DNA from: CAZPNX01 sp964518765
Lineage (GTDB): Bacteria; Edwardsbacteria; AC1; EtOH8
Direction of reading: 5' to 3'
NCBI GenBank assembly: GCA_964518765.1
Contig: CAZFJC010000014.1
Coordinates: 1 to 64,000 of the forward strand
Length of the DNA stretch: 64,000 bases
Translations under genes and position numbers: made by a program
Part shown: in pieces, positions 8,305 through 17,289 of the stretch
Position numbering within the stretch: position 1 is the stretch's first letter
How the letters are laid out: each line of letters starts with the position of its first letter
Notes under the pieces: generated by a model
Told to the model about the DNA's origin: nothing
The model's input: only the letters and a program-made list of their open reading frames with translations
Databases searched by the model: none

Positions 8305-9176
8305 GGCCGGCAAAGTTGCTGATAAAAACAGCCCTGACGCTTCTGGCAGCGTTCCTGGCCGGATGCCGGTCCGGGGACCAGGCCCGCATTTCCGGATCAG
8401 GGGTCATCGAGGTGACCGAGGTGGTGATCAGGTCCAGGATCGTGGGCCGAGTCACCGACCTCAGGTTCGAAGAAGGACAACAGGTCTCGGCCGGACAGCT
8501 GCTGGCTTTGCTGGCCACCGATGAGCTCACCGCCCAAGAGCGCCAGGCCCTGGCGGGGGCCGACGCGGCCCGGCAGCAGGTCTTATTGTCCGAGACCGGC
8601 CTCAGACTGGCTGAGGACACCTATGCCCGGAATAAGGAACTGTATGATTCGGGGATGCTTTCCGAACAAGCCTTTTATCAGATAGAGTCGCAGCTCAAGG
8701 CCGCCAGGGCGCAGGCCGAGGCCGCCCGCGGTGCTCTGGGCCAGGCGGTGGCCGGCCTCAACCTGGTGCGGGTCCAGATCAGCAATGCTTCCATAACGGC
8801 CCCGGTCTCGGGAACGGTGCTGGAGCGCAACATCGAGGTGGGGGAGCTGGCCATGGCCGGCACCGCCATCTGCAAGCTGGGCGACCTGTCCCGGCCCTAC
8901 CTCAAGATCTATCTTCCGGAAAATCTCTATGGGCGCGTCAAGCTGGGCCAAACCGCCGGCGTCACCGTAGATTCATACCCCAAAAGGAACTTCGCCGGCC
9001 GGGTGGCCGCCATCGCCAGCCAGGCCGAATTTACCCCCAAGGACATTCAGACCAAGGAGGAGCGGGTCAAGCTGGTCTTCGCCGTCAAGATAGCCGTGGA
9101 GAACCCCGGGGGCGAGCTTAAGCCCGGGATGCCGGCCGATGCCGTCCTGGAACTGCAGTCCGAGGACGTCAGGTGA
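8301..9176 (+). CDS. HlyD/YbhG-type membrane-fusion lipoprotein
   Basis: This 291-residue periplasmic adaptor starts with a lipoprotein signal (lipobox LAGC, Cys22), a biotinyl-lipoyl-like segment (RSRIVGRVTDLRFEEGQQV), a coiled-coil hairpin (about 75-160, rich in Ala, Gln and Glu) and a beta-barrel part. It links the inner-membrane ABC exporter to the outer membrane. The frame stays open further upstream, but the ATG at 8301 has GGAGG 7 bases before it and supplies the signal peptide. It overlaps the tetR stop by 4 bases. Confidence 0.9.
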   Translation: MRPAKLLIKTALTLLAAFLAGCRSGDQARISGSGVIEVTEVVIRSRIVGRVTDLRFEEGQQVSAGQLLALLATDELTAQERQALAGADAARQQVLLSETGLRLAEDTYARNKELYDSGMLSEQAFYQIESQLKAARAQAEAARGALGQAVAGLNLVRVQISNASITAPVSGTVLERNIEVGELAMAGTAICKLGDLSRPYLKIYLPENLYGRVKLGQTAGVTVDSYPKRNFAGRVAAIASQAEFTPKDIQTKEERVKLVFAVKIAVENPGGELKPGMPADAVLELQSEDVR

Positions 9177-9195
9177 GCAACAGAGAGGGCGAGGG

Positions 9196-10128
9196 TTGAA
9201 CGCGGTCGAAGCGGCCGGTCTTTCCAGGCATTACCGGGGGACGGCGGCCCTCTCCGGACTGGACCTGGCCATCGCCCCCGGCGAGATCGTGGGTCTGGTG
9301 GGGCCCGATGGCGCCGGCAAGACCACGGCCATCAAGCTTCTGGCGGCGCTTATAAAGCCCTCGTCCGGACGGGCCAGCGTCTTCGGGGCCGACACCGTCG
9401 GCCAGCCCGAGGTGGTACGTCGCCAGATCGGCTACATGTCCCAAGGATTCGTCCTTTATCCCGAGCTGACCGTGCGCGAAAACCTGGACTTTTTCTCCGA
9501 CCTCTTTCGGGTTGCCCGGAGCGAGAAGGCCCGGAGGCTGGAGGCCCTGCTGTCCTTCTCCCGCCTGGGCCCGTTTCAAGAACGGTTGGCCGGGAGGCTA
9601 TCGGGCGGCATGAAGCAGAAGCTGGCGCTCTCCTGTGCCCTGATACACACCCCAAAACTGCTGTTGCTGGACGAGCCGACCACCGGCGTCGACCCCGTCT
9701 CCCGCCGCGAGCTGTGGATGCTGCTATACGATATCTGGAAGCAGGGCACCACCATCCTTTTGGCCACCCCCTACATGGACGAGGCCGAGCGCTGCGGCCG
9801 GGTGGCCCTCATGGACAAGGGCCGGGTGCTGCGCTGCGGCTCGCCGGACGAGCTGAAATCGGGCCTGGGGTTATCTGTCTACGAGCTGGAACAGGAAGAG
9901 AGGCAGGACATCCAGGGGAAGCTGGCCCCGCTGGTCGACGGCATGAACCGCTTCGGCCATAAATTGCATCTCTACCTGCGACAGCCCGAGCTTGGGCTCG
10001 GGCGCCTGGAGGCCAGGCTGCGCGGCCTGGGGATCGAGCCCGGCTCCCTCCGTCGCATCGAGCCCAGCATGGAGGACGTGTTCCTGTCCCTTCTCCCCAG
10101 AACGGAGGAGACCCGATGCCCAGTATAG
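9196..10128 (+). CDS. ABC-2 type exporter ATPase 1 (YbhF N-half-like)
   Basis: This is an ABC ATPase of about 310 residues with Walker A GPDGAGKT (36-43), signature LSGGMKQKLALS and Walker B LLLLDEPTTGVDP. The TTG at 9196 is taken as start: it follows the previous stop and a purine-rich GAGAGGG site, and gives the usual N terminus. An ATG at 9139 would lie inside the upstream gene. It ends with the C-terminal extension seen in drug and Na+ exporter ATPases. With the next gene it corresponds to the two halves of the fused E. coli ATPase YbhF. Confidence 0.9.
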   Translation: MNAVEAAGLSRHYRGTAALSGLDLAIAPGEIVGLVGPDGAGKTTAIKLLAALIKPSSGRASVFGADTVGQPEVVRRQIGYMSQGFVLYPELTVRENLDFFSDLFRVARSEKARRLEALLSFSRLGPFQERLAGRLSGGMKQKLALSCALIHTPKLLLLDEPTTGVDPVSRRELWMLLYDIWKQGTTILLATPYMDEAERCGRVALMDKGRVLRCGSPDELKSGLGLSVYELEQEERQDIQGKLAPLVDGMNRFGHKLHLYLRQPELGLGRLEARLRGLGIEPGSLRRIEPSMEDVFLSLLPRTEETRCPV

Positions 10129-11021
10129 CGGTCCATGGCCTCACCAAGCGCTTCGGCGACTTCGCCGCCGTCGACGGCGTCTCCTTTTCAGTGGAGCCGG
10201 GCGAGGTCTTCGGCTTCCTGGGCCCCAACGGGTCGGGCAAATCCACTACCATCCGTATGCTCTGCGGCATACTTCGCCCCACCTCGGGCCGGGCTGAGGT
10301 GGCCGGCCACGACATCGCCCTGGAGCCGGACCTGGTGAAGCGGGACATCGGCTACATGTCGCAGAAGTTCTCGCTTTACCTGGAGCTGACGGCCGGGGAG
10401 AACTTCGAATTCTTCGCCGGCATCTACGGCCTGAGGCCGCCCCAGGTGGCCGAAACCCGCCGCCACCTTTTTCAGCGCTTCGGACTGTCAAAGATGGAAA
10501 ACGTTCCGGCCCAGGATCTGCCCGGGGGCTATCGGCAGCGACTGGCCCTGTCCTGCGCCATCGCCCATCGACCCAAGGTTTTGTTCCTCGACGAGCCGAC
10601 CGCCGGGGTGGACCCGGCCGCCCGCCGCTCCTTCTGGGAGACCGTCCAGTCTCTGGCCGGCGAGGGCATGGCCTGTCTGGTCTCCACTCACTATCTCGAC
10701 GAGGCCGAGTATGCCGGTCGGCTTGCTTTCATATTCGACGGAAAACTGGCGGCCGTCGACACCCCCAGGGCGCTGAAGCAGGCCTACCGGCTGAAGCTGT
10801 ACGAGCTGACGGGGCCGCCCCCTTTGGAAGCCATGGAAAAGCTCTCCGGCCTGTCCGGCAGCTGCCAGATGGCCCCGTTCGGCAATGCCCTGCACCTGTC
10901 ATGCCCTCGGGATCTCGACCCCAGGCCGCTGGTATGCCAGGCCCTCGGGGGCCGTCCCCATCGGATGGCGGTCATCGAGCCCAGCCTGGAGGACGTTTTC
11001 GTTTCCCTTATGCCGAGTTGA
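10116..11021 (+). CDS. ABC-2 type exporter ATPase 2 (YbhF C-half-like)
   Basis: The 301-residue ABC ATPase has Walker A GPNGSGKS (36-43), Walker B KVLFLDEPTAGVDP and a switch His (STHYLDE). Its signature reads LPGGYRQRLALS rather than LSGGQ, a departure that could make the two ATP sites of a heterodimer unequal. It overlaps the preceding ATPase gene by 13 bases, so the two are translated together and probably pair. Confidence 0.9.
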   Translation: MPSIAVHGLTKRFGDFAAVDGVSFSVEPGEVFGFLGPNGSGKSTTIRMLCGILRPTSGRAEVAGHDIALEPDLVKRDIGYMSQKFSLYLELTAGENFEFFAGIYGLRPPQVAETRRHLFQRFGLSKMENVPAQDLPGGYRQRLALSCAIAHRPKVLFLDEPTAGVDPAARRSFWETVQSLAGEGMACLVSTHYLDEAEYAGRLAFIFDGKLAAVDTPRALKQAYRLKLYELTGPPPLEAMEKLSGLSGSCQMAPFGNALHLSCPRDLDPRPLVCQALGGRPHRMAVIEPSLEDVFVSLMPS

Positions 11022-11044
11022 CCTTTTGCCAGCGGAGCTGAGCC

Positions 11045-12169
11045 ATGCTATCGGGACAGCGCCTATACGGAATATTCCGCAAGGAACTGATACACATCCG
11101 CCGGGACTCGAGAACACTGTTCGTCTCCCTGATGTTCCCGGTGATCATGATGCTTCTCTACGGCTACGGGATCCGCTTCGACGTCAAGAGCATGCCGGTG
11201 ATGGCGCTGGACATGGACCGCTCGCCTTTCACCCGCGGCTACCTCGAGGCGGTGGCCAAGAACGAGGCTTTCTCCTATCGAGGCGCGGCCATGAGCTATG
11301 CCGAACTGGAGAATGCGGTGGAGAGCGGCCGGGCCAAGGTGGGCTTGGTCTTCCTGCCGGGCACCGCCCGGCGACTCACCCGGTTGGAGCCGGCGGCCGT
11401 CCAAGTCCTGGTCGACGGCTCGGACGCCAACACCGCCAGCATCGCCATGGGTTACCTCTCGGCCTTCAGCTTGGAGCGGGCGGCCGGTCTCCTCTCCGGG
11501 GGCGAGGGGCGGGTCAACCTGAGGCCGCTGGCCGTCGAGCCCCGCGTCTGGTACAATCCTGAACTGCGCAGCGCCAATTTCGTGGTCCCCGGGATCATCG
11601 CCATCATCATGATACTGCTGGGCACCCTGCTGACGGCTTTCACCATCGTCGAGGAGAAGGAGCGCGGCACCGCGGACATGCTGGTCACCTCGCCCCTGAC
11701 CCGTACCGAGCTGATACTGGGCAAGATCCTGCCCTACATGGCCCTCTCCCTGATCGCCATCACCACCATCGTGGTCATGGGTTATCTCGTTTTCGGAGTG
11801 CCCATCAAGGGCAGCCTCCTGGCCCTGGCCGGAGCCAGCCTTATCTACCTGTTCTGCGTGCTGGGCCTGGGGATCCTGGTCTCAACCCTCACCCACAAGC
11901 TGCAGGACGCGATGTTCGTAGCGGTTATCGTCTCCCTGCTGCCCGGCATCCTCCTCTCGGGATTCGCCTTCCCCATCGAGAGCATGCCGGCCGCCATCAA
12001 GCCCTTGACCTACCTGGTCCCCACCCGCTACTTCCTGGTGATCATCCGCGGCATCTACCTCAAGGGCCTGGGCCCGCTGGCCCTGTGGCGGCAGAGCCTA
12101 CCCCTGCTGGCCTACGGACTGGCCGCCTTGGGACTAAGCGCTCTTCTCTTCAAGAAGGGATTGGACTGA
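11045..12169 (+). CDS. ABC-2 type permease (YbhS/YbhR-like) 1
   Basis: This 374-residue inner-membrane permease has one N-terminal membrane segment (about 18-38), a periplasmic domain, then five C-terminal membrane segments. The family-typical end motif YLVPTRYFLVIIRGIYLKG is present. It probably forms a heterodimeric pore with the next gene, powered by the two ATPases upstream. Its stop overlaps the next ATG (TGATG). Confidence 0.92.
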   Translation: MLSGQRLYGIFRKELIHIRRDSRTLFVSLMFPVIMMLLYGYGIRFDVKSMPVMALDMDRSPFTRGYLEAVAKNEAFSYRGAAMSYAELENAVESGRAKVGLVFLPGTARRLTRLEPAAVQVLVDGSDANTASIAMGYLSAFSLERAAGLLSGGEGRVNLRPLAVEPRVWYNPELRSANFVVPGIIAIIMILLGTLLTAFTIVEEKERGTADMLVTSPLTRTELILGKILPYMALSLIAITTIVVMGYLVFGVPIKGSLLALAGASLIYLFCVLGLGILVSTLTHKLQDAMFVAVIVSLLPGILLSGFAFPIESMPAAIKPLTYLVPTRYFLVIIRGIYLKGLGPLALWRQSLPLLAYGLAALGLSALLFKKGLD

Positions 12170-13353
12170 TGGACGCCCCGCCATCCGCCAAGACCCGTGA
12201 GAGCCGCCCCACCGGTCCGGCCGTCGATGCCATGCGCCTGAGGCACCTTATGCGCAAGGAGATCATCCAGCTGCTGCGCAACCCGCTGACCCTGCGGATG
12301 GTGATCGTGGTGCCCCTGCTGCAGACCATCCTTTTCGGCTATGTCACCACCACCGACATCAAACGGCTGTCCCTGCTGGTATGCGACCTGGACCGCACCG
12401 CCTACAGCCGCCAGCTGGTCGCCAGGCTGACCAACACCGGATACTTCTCGCTGGCAGGCGCCATCGGAGACCCCCGGGAGATCGACAGCTGGCTAGACCA
12501 GGGCAGGGCCAGGGTGGCCCTGGTCCTGCCTTCCCGGCTGGCCTCAGATGTCACCGCCGGGCGGACGGTCGTGGTCCAGGCCATATTCGATGGCAGCAAC
12601 TCCAGCGAGGCCTCTATCGCCCAAAGCTACCTCCAACGGGCGATGGCCGCGGAGGCGGTGCACCTGGTGCGACGTGAGACGGAGCGGCTCGGTGTGCCCG
12701 TCGCAGCCCAGCCGCTGGAGAACCGTCCCCGGGTTTGGTTCAATCCCGACCTCAGGAGCGTCAACTATATGATCCCCGGCGTCATGTGCATGGTCCTGTT
12801 CATGATCACCTCGCTTCTCACCGCCTTGGGCATAGTCAGGGAGAAGGAGCAGGGCACCATGGAGCAGGTGGTGGTCAGCCCGTTGACCCCGGCCGAGCTC
12901 ATCGCCGGCAAGACACTGCCCTTCGCCGCCGTGGCCTTCGTCGAGGTCTTTCTGGTGCTGCTGGTGGGCACCCTCTGGTTCGGGGTGGCCATCAAGGGGA
13001 GCCTACTGTGGCTGGCGGCGGCCTCGGTGGTGTTCGTCCTGACGGTGCTGGCCATAGGCATGTTCGTCTCCACCCTGGCCCACACCCAGGCCCAGGCCAT
13101 GATGGTCAACCAGCTGTTCATGGCCACCAACATGATGCTCTCCGGCTTCATGTTCCCCATCTCCTCCATGCCGGCGGCTATGCAGTTCTTCACCTACTTG
13201 GTCCCGCTTCGCTACTTCCTGGAGATAATCAGGGGCATCTACCTAAAGGGGGCCAGCCCCTCTGCCTGGTGGCCCCAGCTACTGATACTCTTCGCCTTCG
13301 GGATCGCTCTCTTCAGTTTATCGGCGCTGCGGTTTCGCAAAAGGATAGACTGA
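12169..13353 (+). CDS. ABC-2 type permease (YbhS/YbhR-like) 2
   Basis: This 394-residue permease has the same layout as its upstream partner, with the closing motif YLVPLRYFLEIIRGIYLKG. The ATG at 12169 shares bases with the upstream stop and follows AAGAAGGG, so it is preferred over a start at 12085 inside the previous gene. It is the last gene of the operon and a hairpin follows. The substrate is not predictable; relatives export drugs or toxic organic compounds. Confidence 0.92.
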   Translation: MDAPPSAKTRESRPTGPAVDAMRLRHLMRKEIIQLLRNPLTLRMVIVVPLLQTILFGYVTTTDIKRLSLLVCDLDRTAYSRQLVARLTNTGYFSLAGAIGDPREIDSWLDQGRARVALVLPSRLASDVTAGRTVVVQAIFDGSNSSEASIAQSYLQRAMAAEAVHLVRRETERLGVPVAAQPLENRPRVWFNPDLRSVNYMIPGVMCMVLFMITSLLTALGIVREKEQGTMEQVVVSPLTPAELIAGKTLPFAAVAFVEVFLVLLVGTLWFGVAIKGSLLWLAAASVVFVLTVLAIGMFVSTLAHTQAQAMMVNQLFMATNMMLSGFMFPISSMPAAMQFFTYLVPLRYFLEIIRGIYLKGASPSAWWPQLLILFAFGIALFSLSALRFRKRID

Positions 13354-13363
13354 GCGAATAAGA

Positions 13364-13394
13364 GGAGGGCCCAACCTTCTCGGCTGGGCCCTCC
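13364..13394. terminator. Hairpin terminator between convergent operons
   Basis: A perfect 10-base-pair stem (GGAGGGCCCA / TGGGCCCTCC) lies 10 bases after the efflux operon stop and 15 bases before the stop of the opposing gene. It has no T-tract on either side. Confidence 0.5.
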
Positions 13395-13409
13395 GACTCG
13401 GCGCAGACT

Positions 13410-16400
13410 CTAGCGGGCCGTTTGATGCCTGGTGTCCGAAAGCCTCCGGCTGGAGGCCTGCTCCAGGCTTTTGGCGAAATAAAGCTGCTCGCCCATCAGG
13501 CTTTTGAAGTCCTCCTGCCGCAGCCTGAGCACTAGGCTGTTGCTGACGGCGGTGACGCTTGCGGTCCGGGGCACGTTCAGCAGCAAGGCTATCTCGCCGA
13601 AGTACTCCCCCGGCCCCAGCTCGGCCACCCGCCGCCTGGCCCCGTCTCTCTCCACCGTCACCTCCAAGGTCCCCTGCCTGATGATATAGAAGCTGTCCCC
13701 CGTCTGGCCCTGGGTGATGACGTCCTGGCCCGCTTGGTAGTGCTCCGGAACCAGCCGTGAGGCGGCCATGGCGATCTGGGCCGGGGCAAACTCGGAGAAC
13801 AGCGGCAGCTTGGCTAGAAAGCCCCGGTTCTCTATCAGCCGGTCGATCCTCTCGGCGATATTGATCCGCTGCGACATCATCCGTTCGAAGTCTGCCTTCT
13901 CTAGGACCAAGAGGGAACATTCGGATAGGGCGGTGGCCGTGGCCGTCCGGGGCACCTTCTTCACCAGGGCGATCTCCCCGAAGTAGTCCCCTTTGGAGAG
14001 AACCGCTAGGACCTGTCGCCCCCCGCCGCCCTGGGCCGCCGATATCTCCACCCGTCCGGACTTGACGATGTAGAACCGATCGCCCTGTTCGCCCTGTCTG
14101 ATGATGACCTCCCCGGGGTGCCTCCTTTCCTCCTTGAGTCGGGCGGCGAAGGCGGCGGTCTCCTCCCCGCTCAGCTCCCAGAACCTAGCCACCGAGGACA
14201 CTACGTCCTGGGCGTCGGCCCTTTCCCGCTTGAGGTCGGCCAGCACCAGGCCCTTGGCCCAGGCGCTGCCGCTCATCAGGTGCTCCTGGGCGATCTCCCT
14301 CTCCTCCCAATAAAGGCTTTCATACGAAGCCCGGAAGGTGTTGCCGGCGAAATAAGCGCCGGCCTCGCGGCGGATATAGCGGTGTAGCTCGTCCAACATG
14401 CCCCTGAAGGCCTGGCCTCGCTCCACGATGCCGGCGGTACGCTCGAATCGCTCCTCGCTGCCGTTGCCATACAGCCTGATGGGCCACCCCTTTTCGATCA
14501 TGGCCAGGTTGATGCGGTCGTCCATGGCTCTGGCTTGGGACTCCCCGAAGAAGGTGGCGAAATAGCCCCGGCCCGAGGTGTAGATCCTGACCGCGGCCCG
14601 CCTCATTCTTTTTCGCTCCGAGGTAGCCGGTTCGAAGGCGGCGGCCTCGGGCAGCCACTTGGCGCTCTTCAGCACCAAATAAAGCCACACCAACGAGAAG
14701 AAGCCCAGCAGGGCTGCCATCATGGCGAAAATCGCCCGTCCGGAGAAGAGGATGGCGTTCCAGGCCACGGCCTGGAGCAGGAATGAATACCAGAAATACT
14801 CCAACGACGAACCCTGGTTGATCCACACCGGGGACAGCAGCATCAACAGGGCCGACAGCGACAGCAGAGTCGACAGCATCTGCAGCGGGGACGAATGGTG
14901 AACCGATCCGACGGCCACCAGCAGCGCCATCCACAGCCCCCCCCAGAGCCAGCGCTGCCACGGCCGCCAACGTCTCAGGCTGGTGAGCGAAAACTGGAGG
15001 TAGCTGGCGGCGAAAAGGATCGCCGAGCCGGCCAGGATCAGGACACGCTCGACGTCCGGGGGCAGGTATCTTTCGGCCAGGCTGACGGCCGAAACCGCCA
15101 GCAGTCCGGTCAGCACCATCCAAAGGTTCGAGCCGCGGTAATAGGCATAGACCCGGTGGTACATCAGGAACGTGCCCGACATCAGAAAAAACGAAAAGCT
15201 GGCCGCCAGCCACCCGCTGGCCAGGGCCGCACCATAGGCCGCTGCCAAACAGGCAGCCACCATAGCGGCGGCGGTGGGGGCTGGCTTTTGAACCACCATA
15301 CGGGTGAACCATTGCCATCCCATGGCGGCCAGTCTCGAGAGCCTTTTACGGCTGAATCCGGCCGCGGCCAGGAAAGCCGCCATAGCCGCTGCCAGCAGGA
15401 ACAGCCTGAGCCTTGGCGTGGTCGAGGACATAAAACCTTGGAGGGCCTGGGCGAGTTTGGAGCGCCATGAGTAGGCCACCACCGCCAGGGCCAGGACCGA
15501 CCAAGCCAGTCCTCCCAGTCCGAAGGCGGCGAAGACCTTCTCCTCCCACGAAAGCGGCTCGCCTGAGCGCAGACGGGAAACAAGTTTACGCTTTACGAAC
15601 TCGCGGGCCCTCTCCCTCAGCCGCGGCATCTCCAGCCAGTCGATGAGGATAAAGTATCCGTCGAGCTCCAAGAAGGGATTTAGGTTTAGGAATATGGAGA
15701 AGTAGGAGAGCACCGCGAATTTGAAGAGGAACGGGGAAAGGGGTGAGCCGGGGGCCGCCCAGACCATTCCGGCCGAGATCCCGGCCAGGGTCATCTGGGC
15801 AAAGGCCCCCACCGCCGAGACCATTATCCGTTGAGGCTTGGGCAGGAGCCAAGAGTCGGTGGTGTCCACATAGAAGGCCGGCAGGCCCAGATAGAGCATG
15901 GTGCCCCCGCTATTTACCCGGCGTCCGAAATGCCGGCAGGCCAAGGCGTGGGCCAGCTCGTGGCTGATGATGGCCGCATAGTTGAGGACGATGAGGACGG
16001 CCACCCCCAGCGCCACCGAGCCGGAGGACGACAGCAGCGTGAAACCGCCACGGTGCAAGGTTAGTAGGAAGGCGGCCAGGCCGGCCAGAGACACCGCCCC
16101 TGACAGGGCCAGCACCGGCTTGAGGAAGAACAGTCTCAGGCCGTGCCGGTACAGCCAGTCCACCTTGGTGTCGAAATCCGATATCGGCCATTGGCGGTGC
16201 GGAAGGGACTTTATCCACTCCACTACCCGGCTCACGGCCTTCCCCGCCTTCAACTTCTCCCGAAGCCGCTGGTAGAAACGGACCGGGTCCTCTTCCAGAA
16301 AGCCCCCCTGCAGCAGCTCCCTCACCAGGGTGCCCAGCCTGGAGAAGGCCAGGGTGCCGTACTTCCTGAAGTATTCGGCTAGTATCTGCTGGACGGTGCG

Positions 16401-16607
16401 CTGGCCATCGATCATGGAGAACAGGAAAAGGTCTTTGGGGGCCAGCTTGATGTAGCCCCGGCCTCCAGCCGACTTCAGGACATAATACTCCTGGCTGTCA
16501 CGTCCCATAAAGGTCGCCTGCTCGTAACCAGCCCTCAGCCTGGGACGGCTCTGGGCGAAATCTAGTCTGGACTCAAGCTTGCTCCAGAAGGAGGTGGCGA
16601 CTTCCAT
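13410..16607 (-). CDS. PqqD-like / site-2 (M50) protease / twin cyclic nucleotide-binding membrane protein
   Basis: The 1065-residue protein has four parts. A PqqD-like domain lies near residues 40-108. A polytopic M50 core follows, with zinc motif HELAH (216-220) and the distal LDG ligand (NPFLELDGYF, D316), so the protease site looks intact. More membrane segments extend to about 670, followed by a soluble unrecognised section. Two cNMP-binding domains close the protein (about 805-925 and 936-1045), both keeping FGEIAL...PRTA. The ATG at 16607 has AGGAGG 10 bases before it. It follows nadD by 7 bases. Site-2 proteases cut membrane-bound substrates; direct control by cAMP is an inference from the domains. 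The substrate is unknown. Confidence 0.88.
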   Translation of the reverse strand: MEVATSFWSKLESRLDFAQSRPRLRAGYEQATFMGRDSQEYYVLKSAGGRGYIKLAPKDLFLFSMIDGQRTVQQILAEYFRKYGTLAFSRLGTLVRELLQGGFLEEDPVRFYQRLREKLKAGKAVSRVVEWIKSLPHRQWPISDFDTKVDWLYRHGLRLFFLKPVLALSGAVSLAGLAAFLLTLHRGGFTLLSSSGSVALGVAVLIVLNYAAIISHELAHALACRHFGRRVNSGGTMLYLGLPAFYVDTTDSWLLPKPQRIMVSAVGAFAQMTLAGISAGMVWAAPGSPLSPFLFKFAVLSYFSIFLNLNPFLELDGYFILIDWLEMPRLRERAREFVKRKLVSRLRSGEPLSWEEKVFAAFGLGGLAWSVLALAVVAYSWRSKLAQALQGFMSSTTPRLRLFLLAAAMAAFLAAAGFSRKRLSRLAAMGWQWFTRMVVQKPAPTAAAMVAACLAAAYGAALASGWLAASFSFFLMSGTFLMYHRVYAYYRGSNLWMVLTGLLAVSAVSLAERYLPPDVERVLILAGSAILFAASYLQFSLTSLRRWRPWQRWLWGGLWMALLVAVGSVHHSSPLQMLSTLLSLSALLMLLSPVWINQGSSLEYFWYSFLLQAVAWNAILFSGRAIFAMMAALLGFFSLVWLYLVLKSAKWLPEAAAFEPATSERKRMRRAAVRIYTSGRGYFATFFGESQARAMDDRINLAMIEKGWPIRLYGNGSEERFERTAGIVERGQAFRGMLDELHRYIRREAGAYFAGNTFRASYESLYWEEREIAQEHLMSGSAWAKGLVLADLKRERADAQDVVSSVARFWELSGEETAAFAARLKEERRHPGEVIIRQGEQGDRFYIVKSGRVEISAAQGGGGRQVLAVLSKGDYFGEIALVKKVPRTATATALSECSLLVLEKADFERMMSQRINIAERIDRLIENRGFLAKLPLFSEFAPAQIAMAASRLVPEHYQAGQDVITQGQTGDSFYIIRQGTLEVTVERDGARRRVAELGPGEYFGEIALLLNVPRTASVTAVSNSLVLRLRQEDFKSLMGEQLYFAKSLEQASSRRLSDTRHQTAR

Positions 16608-16614
16608 GGTCCGA

Positions 16615-17289
16615 TTACCTCCTGCCTGTCCTCTTCCCGGCCTTCCCGCCGGCCGATCCACGGTAGAGACGATGTCGGGCGATATAGCCGGCCACCGGCT
16701 TGGGAACCAGGTATTCGACGGAGCGTCCCCGGGAAACCATTTGCCTTATGCGGCTGGCAGAGATGTCCAACCCAGGTATCTCGACTAGCCGGACTCTTCT
16801 CCGCCACCTGGGAGGTATCCTGTCAGTCGAATGGCCGGGACGGCTCAGGACGTCGATCTCGGCCAGGGCGAAAATCCTCTCCGGCTTTTTCCAGGTATCG
16901 AGCCACTCGGCCTGGTCCATACCGATCAACAGGTGGAGGCGGTCCCTCCCCTTCGGCGGGATCAAGCCCTCCAGGGTGTCGACGGTAAAGCAGGGGCCGG
17001 GACGTCCGATCTCGGCCCGGGAAACCACGAATCTCCTGTTGCCCCTCACCGCCAAATTGACCATGGTCAGCCGATGTTCGGCTGCCGCCAGCCGGCGGCC
17101 GGTCTTGTGGGGCGGCCGGGCGGCAGGAACGAACACCACCCGGTCCAGCCCCAATAGCTCCAGGGCCGCCTGGGCCGCCGCCAAGTGGCCGTTATGAATG
17201 GGGTCGAACGTTCCGCCGAAGATACCGATTCGGCCCCTCGGCCTCAGGCCGGTTTTTTTACCTCTCGGACGGCTGGGCTTTTTCCCCAT
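16615..17289 (-). CDS. nadD: Nicotinate-nucleotide adenylyltransferase
   Basis: This cytoplasmic enzyme makes nicotinate adenine dinucleotide from nicotinate mononucleotide and ATP in NAD synthesis. The nucleotidyltransferase motif GGTFDPIHNGH is at about 25-35, the closing ISASRIR near the end, and VVFVPAARPPHK binds the substrate. At 224 residues it is of normal length plus a basic N-terminal tail and a basic C-terminal tail. Its start overlaps the upstream TPR gene by 32 bases. Confidence 0.95.
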   Translation of the reverse strand: MGKKPSRPRGKKTGLRPRGRIGIFGGTFDPIHNGHLAAAQAALELLGLDRVVFVPAARPPHKTGRRLAAAEHRLTMVNLAVRGNRRFVVSRAEIGRPGPCFTVDTLEGLIPPKGRDRLHLLIGMDQAEWLDTWKKPERIFALAEIDVLSRPGHSTDRIPPRWRRRVRLVEIPGLDISASRIRQMVSRGRSVEYLVPKPVAGYIARHRLYRGSAGGKAGKRTGRR

